Shown: positions 25,283-38,859 of the stretch, one piece after another
Position numbering within the stretch: position 1 is the stretch's first letter
How the letters are laid out: every line of letters starts with the position of its first letter
From: Chamaelirium japonicum
Taxonomy: Eukaryota; Streptophyta; Magnoliopsida; Liliales; Melanthiaceae
DNA: 64,000 nucleotides
Reading direction: 5' to 3'
NCBI GenBank assembly: GCA_947650365.1
Contig: OX393553.1
Location: forward strand, 41,649,949 to 41,713,948
Notes under the pieces: generated by a model
Told to the model about the DNA's origin: nothing
What the model saw: the letters and a program-made list of their open reading frames with translations, nothing else
Database searches by the model: none
Translations under genes and position numbers: made by a program

Positions 25283-28090
25283 ACGAATGAAATAGAATGG
25301 ATCGTATGAATTAGAATGGATCGTACGAAGGAATTAGAATGGATATATTCGTGCGAATGAATTAGAATGGATCGTACGAATGAGTAAGAATGATTCGTAC
25401 GATGGAATTACAATGTATCGTACGAAGGAATTAGAAAAATTAGAATGGATCGTATGAATGAATTAGAATGGATACATTCGTGCGAATGAATTAGAATGGA
25501 TCGTACGAATGAATTAGAATGGATACATTCGTGCGAATGAATTAGAATGGATCGTACGAATGAGTAAGAATGGATCGTACATTCGTGCGAATGAATTAGA
25601 ATGGATCGTACGAAGGAATTAGAATGGATCATCGCATGAATGAGTAAGAATGGATCATCGCACGAATGGATCGTGTGAAAGAATTAGAATGGATTGTAGG
25701 AATGAATTAGAATGGATCGTATGAATGAATTAGAATAGATTGTGCGAATGAATTAGAATGGATCGTACGAATGAATTAGAATGAATCGTACGAATGAATT
25801 AGAATGGATCGTACGAATGAATTAGAATGCATACATTCGTGCGAATGAATTAGAATGGATCGTAAGAATGAATTAGAATGGATCGTACGAATGAATTATA
25901 ATGGATCGTACGAATAAATTAGAATGGATACATTCATGCGAATGAATTAGAATGGATCATACGAAGGAATTAGAATGGATCGTACGAATGAATTAGAATG
26001 GATCGTACGAATGATAAATTCGTGCGAATGAATTCAAATGGATTGTACGAATAAATTAGAATGGATCGTATGAATGAATTAGAATGGACAGTACGAATGA
26101 ATTAGAATGGATACATTCGTGCGAATGAATTAGAATGGATCATACGAATGAGTAAGAATGGATCGTACGAATGAAATAGAATGGATTGTACAAATGAATT
26201 AGAATGGATCGTACGAATGAATTAGAATGGATACATTCGTGCGAATGAATTAGAATGGATCGTACGAATGAATTAGAATGGATACATTCGTGCGAATGAA
26301 TTAGAATGGATCGTACGAATGAGTAAGAATGGATCGTACGAATGAAATAGAATGGATTGTACGAATGAATTAGAATGGATCAAACGAATTAATTAGAATG
26401 GATCGTACGAATGATTTAGAATGGATACATTCGTGCGAATGAATTAGAATGGATCGTACGAATGAGTAAGAATGGATCGTACGAATGAAATAGAATGGAT
26501 CGTGCGAATGAATTAGAATGGATCGTGCGAATGAATTAGAATGGATCGTACGAATGATTTAGAATGGATACATGCGTGCGAATGAATTAGAATGGATCGT
26601 ATGAATGAATTAGATTGGATCGTATAAATAAATTAGAATGGATCGTGCGAATGAATTAGAATGGATCGTACGAATGAATTAGAATGGAATGGATTGTATG
26701 AATGAATTCCTTCGTACGAATGAATTAGAATGGATCGTATGAATGAATAAGAATGGATCGTACAAAGGAATTAGAATGGATCGTGCGAATGAATTAGAAT
26801 GGATCGTACGAAGGAATTAGAATGGGTCGTACGAATGAATTAGAATGGATCGTACGAATGAAATAGAATAGATTGTGCGAATGAATTAGAATGGATCGTA
26901 CGAATGAATTAGAATGGATACATTCGTGCGAATGAATTAGATTGGATCGTACGAATGAATTAGAATGGATACATTCGTGCGAATGAATTAGAATGGATCA
27001 TACGAATGAGTAAGAATGGATCGTACATTCGTGCGAATGAATTAGAATGGATCGTACGAAGGAATTAGAATGGATCATCGTATGATTGAGTAAGAATGGA
27101 TCGTCGCACGAATGGATCGTGTGAAAGAATTAGAATGGATTGTATGAATGAATTAGAATGGATCATATGAATGAATTAGAATGGATCGTATGAATGAATT
27201 AGAATGGATCGTATGAAAGAGTAAGAATGATCGTGCGAATGAATTAGAATGGATCGTATGAATGAATTAGAATAGATTGTACTTATGAATTAGAATGGAT
27301 CGGTACGAATGAATTAGAATGAATCGTACGAATGAATTAGAATGGATCGTACGAATGAATTAGAGTGGATCGTATGAATGAGTAAGAATGAATCGTACAA
27401 ATGAAATAGAATGGATTGTACGAATGAATTAGAATGGATCATACGAATGAATTAGAGTGAATCGTATGAGTGAATTCGAATGGATTGTGCGAATGAATTT
27501 GAATGGATCGTATGAATGAATTAGAATGGATCGTACGAATGAATTAGAATGGATACATTCGTGCGAATGACTTAGAATGGATCGTACGAATGAATTAGAA
27601 TGGATAAATTCGTGCGTATAAATTAGAATGGATCGTAAGAAGGAATTAGAATGGATCATCGTATGAATGAGTAAGAATGGATCGTACGAATGAAATAGAA
27701 TGGATTGTACGAATGAATTAGAATGGATCGTACAAATAAATTAGAATGGATTCATTCGTGCGAATGAATTAGAATGGATCATGCGAATGAATTAGAATGG
27801 ATCGTATGAATGAATTAGAATGGATACATTTGTATGAATGAATTAGAATGTATAGTGCGAATAAATTAGAATGGATCGTACGAATGAATTAAAATGGATC
27901 GTATGAATGAATTAGAATAGATCGTACGAATGAATAAGAATGGATCGTACGAATGAATTAGAATGGATACATTCGTGCGAATGAATTAGAATGGATCGTA
28001 TGAATGAATTAGATTGGATCGTATTAATGAATTAGAATGGTTCGTACGAATGAATTAGAATGGATCGTGCTAATGAGTAAGAATGGATCG
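25283..28090 (+). repeat. Long satellite block, + direction, spanning the 9.4-kb copy boundary
   Basis: Copy A ends near 27280 and copy B begins near 27360 inside this block. It contains a clean 120-bp pentamer (28-bp units at 26111 and 26231), another GAATTCCTTCG module at 26704, and rare GATCATCGTATG units. Confidence 0.9.
26111..26230 (+). repeat. Type example of the 120-bp pentamer
   Basis: One 28-bp unit (ATACATTCGTGCG) is followed by units of the GATCATAC, GAGTAAG, GAAATAG/GATTGTAC and ordinary kinds, then the next 28-bp unit: 28+4x23 = 120 bp. The same 120-bp spacing is seen at 35653-35773, 43601-43721 and, reversed, 48029-48149. Confidence 0.9.
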
Positions 28091-28640
28091 TATTCTAATT
28101 CATTCGTACGATCCATTCTAATTCATAAGTACGATCCATTCTAATTCATTCATACGATCCATTCTAATTCATTCGCACGAATGTATCCATTCTAATTCAT
28201 TCGTACGATCCATTATAGTTCATTCGCACGAATGTATCCATTCTAATTTCTTCGTACGATCCATTCTAATTCATTCATACAAATGTATCCACTCTAATTC
28301 ATTCATACGATCCATTCTAATTCATTCGCACGAATATATCCATTCTAATTCATTCGTACGATCCATTCTAATTCATTCGCACAATTTATTCTAATTCATT
28401 CGTACGATCAATTCTAATTCATTCGCACGAATGTATCCATTCTATTTCATTCGTACGATCCATTCTAATTCATTCGCACGAATGTATCCATTCTAATTCC
28501 TTCGTACGATCCTTTCTAATTTATTCATACGATCCATTCTAATTCATTTATACAATCTATTCTAATTCTTTCACACGATCTATTCGAATTCATTCGTACG
28601 ATCCATTCTAATTCTTTCGTACAATCCATTCTATTTCATT
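28091..28640 (-). repeat. Satellite block, - direction (copy B)
   Basis: Counterpart of 18676-19223 at an offset of 9417 bp. Confidence 0.9.
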
Positions 28641-29366
28641 AGAATGGATCGTACGAATGAAATAGAATGGATCGTACTTATGAATTAGAATGGATCGTAC
28701 GAATGAATTAGAATGGATCGTGCGATCGTACGAATAAAATAGAATGGATTGTACGAATGAATTAGAATGGATTGTACGAATGAATTAGAATGGATCGTAC
28801 GAATGAATTAGAATGGATCGTACGAATGAATTAGAATGGATCGTGTGAAAGAATTAGAATGGATTGTATGAATGAATTAGAATGGATCGTATGAATGAAT
28901 TAGAATGGATCGTACGAATGAATTAGAATGGATACATTCGTGCGAAAGAATTAGAATAGATCGTATGAACAAATTAGAATGGATCGTATGAATGAATTAG
29001 AATGGATATATTCGTGCAAATAAATTAGAATGGATCGTACGAATGAGTAAAAATGGATCGTACGAATGAAATAGAATGGATTGTACGAATGAATTAGAAT
29101 GGATCGTACGAATGAATTAGAATGGATATGGATCATACGAATGAAATAGAATGGATACATTCATGCGAATGAATTAGAATGGATCGTGTGAATGAATTAG
29201 AATGGATCATACGAATAAATTAGAATGGATACATTCGTGCAAATGAATTAGAATGGATCGTATGAATGAATTAGAGTGGATACATTTGTACGAATGAATT
29301 AGAATGGATCGTACAAATGAATTAGAATGGATACATTCTTGCGAATGAATTAGAATGGATCATACG
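28641..29366 (+). repeat. Satellite block, + direction (copy B)
   Basis: Counterpart of 19224-19949. Translating the same minus-strand stretch of 69 codons in both copies gives one residue of difference, a rough guide to how similar the copies are. Confidence 0.9.
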
Positions 29367-29435
29367 ATAACATTCGTACGATCCATTCTTACGATCCTTT
29401 CTATTTCATTCATATGATCTGTTCTAATTCATTCT
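29367..29435 (-). repeat. Micro-inverted block (copy B)
   Basis: Counterpart of 19950-20017; same CTTACGATCC content. Confidence 0.87.
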
Positions 29436-30440
29436 AGAATGGATTATACAAATGAATTAGAATGGATCGTACGAATGAATTAGAATTGATCGTGCGAATG
29501 AATTAGAATGGATCGTACGAATAAATTAGAATGGATACATTCGTGCGAATGAATTAGAATGGATCATATGAATGAGTAAGAATGAATCGTATGAATGAAA
29601 TAGAATGGATTGTACGAATGAATTAGAATAGATCGTGCTAATGAATTAGAATGGATCGCACGAATGAATTAGAATGGATCGTACGAATAAATTAGAAAGG
29701 ATACATTCCTGCGAATTAATTAGAATGGATCGTATGAATGAATTAGAATGGATCGTATGAATGAAGTAGAATGGATCGTACGAATGAATTAGTATGGATA
29801 CATTCGTGCGAATGAATTAGAATGGATCATACGAATGAGTAAGAATGGATCGTACGAATGAAATAGAATGGATTGTACGAATGAATTAGAATGGTTCGTA
29901 CGAATGAATTAGAATGGATCATATGAATGAATTAGAATGGATACATTCGTGCGAATGAATTCGAATGGATCATACGAATGAGTAAGAATGGATCGTACGA
30001 ATGAAATAGAATCGATTGTACGAATGAATTAGAATGGATCGTACGAATGAATTAGAGTAGATTGTATGAATGAATTAGAATGGATACATTCGTGCGAATG
30101 AATTAGAATGGATCGTACGATTGAATTAGAATAGATCGTACGAATGAATTAGAATGGATCGTACGAATGAATTAGAATAGATTGTGCGAATAAATTAGAA
30201 TGGATCGTAAGAATGAATTAGAATAGATCGTACGTATGAATTAGAATGGATCGTACGAATGAATTAGAATAGATTGTGCGAATGAATTAGAATGGATCAT
30301 GCGAATGAATTAGAATGGATCGTACGAATGAATTAGAATGGATACATTCGTGCGAATGAATTAGAATGGATCGTACGAATGAATTAGAATGGATCGTATG
30401 AATGAATTAGAATGGATACATTCGTGCGAATGAATTAGAG
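29436..30440 (+). repeat. Satellite block, + direction (copy B)
   Basis: Counterpart of 20018-21045, shorter by one 23-bp unit. Confidence 0.9.
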
Positions 30441-30979
30441 TAATTCATTCATACGATCCATTCTAATTCATTCATACAATCCATTCTAATTCTTTCACAC
30501 GTCATACGATCCATTCTAATTCATTCATACGATTCAATCTAATTCATTCATACGATCCATTCTAATTCATTCGCACGAATGTATCCATTCTAATTCATTC
30601 CTACGATCCATTTCTTACTCATTCGTATGATCCATTCTAATTCATTCGCACGTGTACGAATGAATTAGAATGGATCATACGAATGAATTAGAATGGATAC
30701 ATTTGTACGATCCATTCTTACTCATTCGTATGATCCATTCTAATTCATTCGTACGATCGTACGAATGAATTAGAATGGATCGTACGAATGAATTAGAATA
30801 GATTGTGCGAATGAATTAGAATGTATCGTACGAATGAATTAGAATGGATCTGGATCGTACGAATGAAGTAGAATGGATACAATCGTGCGAATGAATTAGA
30901 ATGGATCGTGCGAATGAATTAGAATGGATTGTACGAATGAATTAGAATGGATCGTATGAATGAATTAGAATGGATCATG
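30441..30979. repeat. Cluster of short blocks (copy B)
   Basis: '-' about 30441-30651, '+' 30652-30705, '-' 30706-30756, '+' 30757-30979. It has 80 bp more than copy A, including GGATCTGGATC near 30847. The flank after that tag matches the flank at 14.30-14.55 kb. Confidence 0.85.
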
Positions 30980-33310
30980 TATCCATTCTAATTCATTCGT
31001 ACGATCCATTCTAATTCATATGTATGATCCATTCTAGTTCATTCATACGATCCATTCTAATTCATTCGCCCGAATGTATCCATTCTAATTCATTCGTACG
31101 ATCCATTCTAATTCATTCGCACGATCCATTCTAATTCATTCATACGATCTATTCTAATTCATTCGCACGAATGTATCCATTCTAATTCATTCATATACGA
31201 TCCATTCTAATTTATTCGTACGATCCATTCATTGTAATTCATTCGTATGATCCATTCTAATTCCTTCGTACGATCTATTCTAATTCATTCGTACGATCCA
31301 TTCTATTCCATTCGTACGATCCATTCTATTTCATTCGTATTATCCATTCTTATTCATTCGCACGAATGTATCCATTCTAATTCATTCGTATAATCCATTC
31401 TAATTCATTCATACGATCCATTCTAATTCATTCGTATGATCCATTCTAATTCATTCGTACGATCCATTCTATTTCATTCGTACGATCCATTCTTACTCAT
31501 TCGTATGATCTATTCTAATTCATTCGCACAAATGTATCCATTCTAATACATTCGTAGGATCCATTCTAATTCATTCGTACGATCCATTCTAATTCATTCA
31601 TACGATCCATTCTAATTCATTCGCACGAATGTATCCATTCTACTTCATTCGCACGAATGTATCCATTCTAATTCATTCGTACGATCCATTCCATTTCATT
31701 CGTACGATCCATTCTATTTCATTCGTACGATCCATTCTAATTCATTCGTACGATCCATTCTAATTCATTCGTACGATCCATTCTAATTCATTCGCACGAT
31801 CCATTCGAATTCACTCATACGATCCATTCTAATTCATTCGTATGATCTATTCTAATTCATTTGTATCCATTCTATTTCATTTGCACGATCCATTCGAATT
31901 CATTTGCACGATCCATTCTAATTCATTCATACCATCCATTCTAATTCATTTATACAATCCATTCTTACTCATTCGTATGATCCATTCTAATTCATTTGCA
32001 CGAATATATCCATTCTAATTCATTCATACGATCTATTCTAATTCATTCATATGATCTATTCTAATTCTTTCACACGAATGTATCCATTCTAATTCATTCG
32101 TACGATCCATTCTAATTCCTTTACATGACCCATTATATTTCATTCGTACGATCCATTCTAATTCATTCGTATGATCCATTTTAATTCATTCGTACGATCC
32201 TTTCTAATTCATTCGTACGATCCATTCTAATTTATTCGTACGATCTATTCTATTTAATTCGTACGATCCATTCTAATTCATTCATACGATCCATTCTAAT
32301 TAATTCATACGATCCATTCTAATTCATTCGTACGATCCATTCTAATTTATTCGTACAATCCATTCTATTTCATTTGTACGAATCATTTTTACTCATTCGT
32401 ATGATCCATTCTAATTCATTCGTACGATCCATTCTAATTCATTCGTACGATCCATTCTAATTCCTTCGTACGTACGATCCATTCTAATTCCTTCGTACAA
32501 TCCATTCTATTTCATTCGTACGATCCATTCTTACTCATTCGTACGATCTATTCTAATTCATTCGCATGAATGTATCCATTCTAATTCATTCGTACAATCC
32601 ATTTTAATTCATTCATACGATCCATTCTTACTCATTCGTATGATCCATTCTAATTCATTCGCACGATCGTGCGAATTTATCCATTCTATTTCATTCGTAC
32701 GATCCATTCTAATTCATTCGTACGATCCATTCTAATTCATTCATATAATCCATTCTAATTCTTTCACACGATCCATTCTAATTCATTCGTACGATCCATT
32801 CTAATTCATTCGTACAATCCATTCTATTTCATTCGTACGATCCATTCTTACTCGTTCGTACGATCCATTCATTCGCACGAATTTATCCATTCTAATTCAT
32901 TCGTACGATCCATTCTAATTTATTTGTACAATCCACTCTATTTCATTCGTACGATCCATTCTTACTGATTCGTAGGATCCATTCTAATTCATCCGCACGA
33001 ATGTATCCATTCTAATTCATTCGTATGATGCATTCTAATTCATTCGTACGATCCATTCTAATTCATTCATATGATCCATTCTAATTCATTCATACAATCC
33101 ATTCTAATTCTTTCACACCATCCATTCTAATTCATTCGTACGATCCATTCTAATTCATTCGTACAATCCATTCTATTTCATTCGTACGATCCATTCTTAC
33201 TCATTCGTATGATCCATTCTAAATCATTCGCACAAATGTATCCATTCTAATTCATTCGTACGATCCATTCTAATTCATTCATACGATCCATTCTAATTCA
33301 TTCGAACGAT
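30980..33310 (-). repeat. Long satellite block, - direction (copy B)
   Basis: Counterpart of 21503-23700, about 136 bp longer. Includes the GAATTCACTC module at 31807. Confidence 0.9.
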
Positions 33311-33901
33311 CATAAGAATGGATCGTACGAATGAATTAGAATAGATTGTGTGAATGATTTAGAATGGATCGTACGAATGAATTAGAATGGATACATTCGT
33401 GCGAATGAATTAGAATGGATCGTACGAATGAGTAAGAATAGATCATACGAATGAAATAGAATGGATTGTACGAATGAATTAGAATGGATTCATTCGTGCG
33501 AATGAATTAAAATGGATCGTGCGAATAAATTAGAATGGATCGTATGAATGAATTAGAATAGATACATTCGTGCGAATGAATTAGAATGGATCGTACGAAT
33601 GAATTAGAATGGATCGTACGAATGAATTAGAATGGATCGTATGAATGAATTAGATTGGATCGTAAGAATGAATTAGAATGGATCGTACGAATGAATTAGA
33701 ATAGATCGTACGAATGAATTAAAATGGATCGTACGAATGAATTAGAATGGATCATGCGAATGAATTAGAATAGATTGTGCGAATGAATTAGAATGAACTG
33801 TATGAGTGAATTAGAATGGATCGTACAAAGGAATTAGAATGGATACATTCGTGCGAATGAATTAGAATGGATCGTACGAATGAATTAGAATGGATACATT
33901 C
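33311..33901 (+). repeat. Satellite block, + direction (copy B)
   Basis: Counterpart of 23701-24291. Confidence 0.9.
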
Positions 33902-33959
33902 GTACGATCCATTCTTATTCATTCCCATGAATGTATCCATTCTAATTCATTCGTACGAT
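33902..33959 (-). repeat. Micro-inverted block (copy B)
   Basis: Counterpart of 24292-24349. Confidence 0.87.
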
Positions 33960-34517
33960 CAATTAGAATGGATCGTATGAATGAATTAGAATGGATCGTG
34001 CGAATGAATTAGAATGGATCGTAAGAATGAATTATAATGGAATGGATTGTATGAATGAATTCCTTCGTACGAATGAATTAGAATGGATCGTATGAATGAA
34101 TAAGAATGGATCGTACGAAGGAATTAGAATGGATCATACGAATGAAATAGAATGGATCGTACGAAGGAATTAGAATGGATCGTACGAAGGAATTAGAATG
34201 GTACGAATGAATTAGAATGGATTGTGCGAATGAATTAGAATGGATCGTACGAATGAATTAGAATAGATCGTACGAATGAATTAGAATGGATACATTCATG
34301 CTCGTGCGAATGAATTAGATTGGATCATACGAATGAGTAAGAATGGATTGTACGAATGAATTAGAATGGATCGTGCAAATGAAATAGAATGGATCGTGCG
34401 AATGAATAAGAATAGATTGTGCGAATGAATTAGAATGGATCGTACGAATGAGTAAGAATGGATCGTATGAATGAAATAGAATGGATTGTACGTATCAATT
34501 AGAATGGATACATTTGT
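33960..34517 (+). repeat. Satellite block, + direction (copy B)
   Basis: Counterpart of 24350-24905, including a GAATTCCTTCG module at 34057. Confidence 0.9.
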
Positions 34518-34875
34518 TACGATCCATTCTAATTCATTCATACGATCCATTCTAATTCATTCGCACGATCCATTCTAATTCATTCGCACGATCCATTCTA
34601 ATTCCTTTGTACGGTCCATTCTAATTCATTCATACAATCCATTCTAATTCTTTCACACGATCCATTCTAATTTTGTATGATCCATTCTATTTCATTCGTA
34701 CGATCCATTCTAATCCATTCGTACGATCCATTCTAATTCATTCGCACAATCTATTCTAATTCATTCGAACGATCCATTCTAATTCATTCGTACGATCCAT
34801 TCTAATTCATTATTACACATTCGTACGATCCATTCTAATTCATTTGTGCGATCCATTCTAATTCATTCGTACGAA
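34518..34875 (-). repeat. Satellite block, - direction (copy B)
   Basis: Counterpart of 24906-25282 but one 23-bp unit shorter. Confidence 0.88.
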
Positions 34876-37290
34876 TGAAATAGAATGGATCGTATGAATT
34901 AGAATGGATCGTACGAAGGAATTAGAATGGATACATTCGTGCGAATGAATTAGAATGAATCGTACGAATGAGTAAGAATGATTCGTACGAAGGAATTAGA
35001 ATGTATCGTACGAAGGAATTAGAAAAATTAGAATGGATCGTATGAATGAATTAGAATGGATACATTCGTGCGAATGAATTAGAATGGATCGTACGAATGA
35101 ATTAGAATGGATACATTCGTGCGAATGAATTAGAATGGATCGTACGAATGAGTAAGAATGGATCGTACATTCGTGCGAATGAATTTGAATGGATCGTACG
35201 AAGGAATTAGAATGGATCATCGCATGAATGAGTAAGAATGGATCATCGCACGAATGGATCGTGTGAAAGAATTAGAATGGATTGTAGGAATGAATTAGAA
35301 TGGATCGTATGAATGAATTAGAATAGATTGTGCGAATGAATTAGAATGGATCGTACGAATGAATTAGAATGGATACATTCGTGCAAATGAATTAGAATGG
35401 ATCGTAAGAATGAATTATAATGGATCGTACGAATGAATTATAATGGATCGTACGAATAAATTAGAATGGATACATTCATGCGAATGAATTAGAATGGATC
35501 ATACGAAGGAATTATAATGGATCGTACGAATGAATTAGAATGGATCGTACGAATGATAAATTCGTGCGAATGAATTAGAATGGATTGTACGAATGAATTA
35601 GAATGGATCGTATGAATGAATTAGAATGGATCGTACGAATGAATTAGAATGGATACATTCGTGCGAATGAATTAGAATGGATCATACGAATGAGTAAGAA
35701 TAGATCGTACGAATGAAATAGAATGGATTGTACGAATGAATTAGAATGGATCGTACGAATGAATTAGAATGGATACATTCGTGCGAATGAATTAGAATGG
35801 ATCGTACGAATGAGTAAGAATGGATCGTACGAATGAAATAGAATAGATTGTACGAATGAATTAGAATGGATCAAACGAATTAATTAGAATGGATTGTGTG
35901 AAAGAATAAGAATGGATCGTACAAAGGAATTAGAATGGATCATATGAATGAAATAGAATGGATCGTACGAATGAGTAAGAATGGATCGTGCGAATGAATT
36001 AGAATGGATCGTGCGAATGAATTAGAATGGATCGTACGAATGATTTAGAATGGATACATGCGTGCGAATAAATTAGAATGGATCGTATGAATGAATTAGA
36101 TTGGATCGTATAAATAAATTAGAATGGATCGTGCGAATGAATTAGAATGGATCGTACAAGTGAATTAGAATGGAATGGATTGTATGACTGAATTCCTTCG
36201 TACGAATGAATTAGAATGGATCGTATGAATGAATAAGAATGGATCGTACAAAGGAATTAGAATGGATCGTGTGAATGAATTAGAATAGATTGTACGAAGG
36301 AAGTAGAATGGGTCGTACGAATGAATTAGTATGGATCGTACGAATGAAATAGAATAGATTGTGCAAATGAATTAGAATGGATCGTACGAATGAATTAGAA
36401 TGGATACATTCGTGCGAATGAATTAGATTGGATCGTACGAATGAATTAGAATGGATACATTCATGCGAATGAATTAGAATGGATCATACGAATGAGTAAG
36501 AATGGATCGTACATTCGTGCGAATGAATTAGAATGGATCGTACGAAGGAATTAGAATGGATCATCGTATGATAGAGTAAGAATGGATCGTCGCACGAATG
36601 GATCGTGTGAAAGAATTAGAATGGATTGTATGAATGAATTAGAATGGATCATATGAATGAATTAGAATGGATCGTACGAATAAATTAGAATGGATCGTAT
36701 GAATGAGTAAGAATGATCGTGCGAATGAATTAGAATGGATCGTATGAATGAATTAGAATGAATCGTATGAATGAATTAGAATGGATCGTACGAATGAATT
36801 AGAATGGATACATTCGTGCGAAAGAATTAGAATGGATCGTACAAAGGAATTAGAATGGATCGTACGAATGAGTTAGAATGGATCGTACGAATGAATTAGA
36901 ATGGATCGTACGAATGAATTAGAATGGATACATTCGTGCGAATGAATTAGAATGGATCATACGAAGGAATTAGAATGGATCGTACGAATGAATTAGAATA
37001 GATCGTACGAATGATAAATTCATGCGAATGAATTAGAATGGATCGTACGAATGAATTAGAATGGATCGTACGAATGAATTAGAATGGATACATTCGTGCG
37101 AATGAATTAGAATGGATCGTACGAATGAGTAAGAATGGATCGTACGAATGAAATAGAATGGATTGTACGAATGAATTAGAATGGATTCATTCGTGCGAAT
37201 GAATTAGAATGGATCGTGCGAATGAATTAGAATGGATCGTACGAATGAATTAGAATAGATTGTGCGAATGAATTAGAATGGATCGTACGC
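34876..37290 (+). repeat. Long satellite block, + direction (end of copy B)
   Basis: Copy B ends near 36760; sequence after that has no matched partner at the 9.4-kb offset. A 120-bp pentamer is bounded by 28-bp units at 35653 and 35773, and a 97-bp version lies at 37091-37188. Confidence 0.9.
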
Positions 37291-37516
37291 ATGAATTTAT
37301 CCATTCTAATTCATTCACATGAATGTATCCATTCTAATTCATTCGCACGAATGTATCCATTGTAATTCATTCGCACGATCCATTTTAATTCATTCGCACA
37401 ATCTATTCTAATTCATTCGCACGATCCATTCTAATTCATTCGTATGATCCATTCTAATTCATTCGCACAATCTATTATAATTCATTCGCACGAACCATTC
37501 TAATTAATTCGTACGA
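37291..37516 (-). repeat. Short satellite block, - direction
   Basis: About ten units, beginning GTACGCATGAATTTATCC. Ends at GTACGATCGTGC. Confidence 0.86.
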
Positions 37517-37893
37517 TCGTGCTAGTGAATTAGAATGGATCGTACGAATGAATTAGAATAGATCATACAAATGAATAAGAATGGATCGTACGAATGAATT
37601 AGAATGGATTTATTCGTGCGAATGAATTAGAATGGATCGTGCGAATGAATTAGAATGGATCGTATGAATGAATTAGAATAGATCGTACGAATGAATTAGA
37701 ATAGATACATTTGTGCGAAAGAATTAGAATAGATCGTATTAATGAATTAGAATGGATCATATGAATGAATTAGAAAGGATATATTCGTGCAAATGAATTA
37801 GAATGGATCGTATGAATGAATAAGAATGGATCGTATCAATGAATTAGAATGGATACATTCATGCGAATGAATTAGAATGGATACATTCGTGCG
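37517..37893 (+). repeat. Short satellite block, + direction
   Basis: Several 28-bp units. Ends with two of them in succession, then GTGCGTACGATCC. Confidence 0.86.
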
Positions 37894-38859
37894 TACGATC
37901 CATTCTAATTCATTCGCACAATCTATTCTAATTCATTCGTACGATCCATTCTAATTCATTCGCACGATCCATTCTAATTCATTCGTACAATCCATTCTAA
38001 TTCATTCGTACAATCCATTCTATTTAATTCGTACGATCCATTCTTACTCATTCGTACAATCCATTCTAATTCATTCGTACGATCCATTATTATGATCCAT
38101 TCTAAGTCATTCGTACGATCCATTCTAATTCCTTCGTACGATCCATTCTAATTCATTCATACGATCCATTCTAATTCATTTGTACTGAATTCACTCATAT
38201 CGCACAATCTATTCTAATTCATTCATACGATCCATTCTAATTCATTCGCACGAATGTATCCATTCTAATTCATTCTTACGATCCTTTTAATTCTTTCGTA
38301 CGATCCATTGATCCATTCTAATTCATTCGCACGAATGCATCGATTCTAATTCATTCGTACGATCCATTTTAATTCATAAGTACGATCCTTTCTAATTCAT
38401 TCATACGATCCATTCTTACTCATTCGTATGATCCATTCTAATTCATTTGCACGAATATATCCATTCTAATTCATTCATATGAACCATTCTATTTCATTCC
38501 TACGATCAATTCTTACTCATTCGTACGATCCATTCTTACTCATTCGTACGATCCATTCTATTTCATTCGCACGATCCATTCTAATTCATTCGCACGAATG
38601 TATCCATTCTAATTGATTCATACGATCCATTCTAATTCATTCATACAATCCATTCTAATTCTTGCACACGATCCATTCTAATTCATTCGTACGATCCATT
38701 CTAATTCATTTGTACAATCCATTCTATTTCATTCGTACGATCCATTCTAATTCTTGCACACGATCCATTCTCATTCATTCTAATTCATTCATATAATCCA
38801 TTCTAATTCTTTCACACGATCCATTCTAATTCATTCGTACAATCTATTCTAATTCATTC
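37894..38859 (-). repeat. Satellite block, - direction, locally scrambled
   Basis: Contains several broken units: TTGTACTGAATTCACTCATATCGC near 38180, GATCCATTGATCC near 38304, and a CATTCTCATTCATTC expansion near 38766. More irregular than average, consistent with many small deletions. Confidence 0.87.

Larger units (their letters stand above)
17930..27280 (+). repeat. 9.4-kb segmental repeat, copy A
   Basis: The same succession of direction flips, micro-inverted islands and rare variants is found again at 27360-36760. Matched landmarks: GATCGTATTCTAATTC flip 18667/28084, start of a 69-codon open stretch 19534/28951, CATAAGAATGG flip 23700/33311, end landmark GTAAGAATGATCG 27221/36707. Offsets run 9417, 9395, 9475, 9611, 9588, 9486 because of internal indels. 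End points are uncertain by about 100 bp. Confidence 0.88.
27360..36760 (+). repeat. 9.4-kb segmental repeat, copy B
   Basis: Tandem partner of copy A in the same direction. It retains an 80-bp stretch near 30.82-30.90 kb that is absent from A, and a further 136 bp in its long '-' block. It lacks about 125 bp elsewhere relative to A. Sampled stretches look about 97% identical by eye; this is an estimate, not an alignment. Confidence 0.88.
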
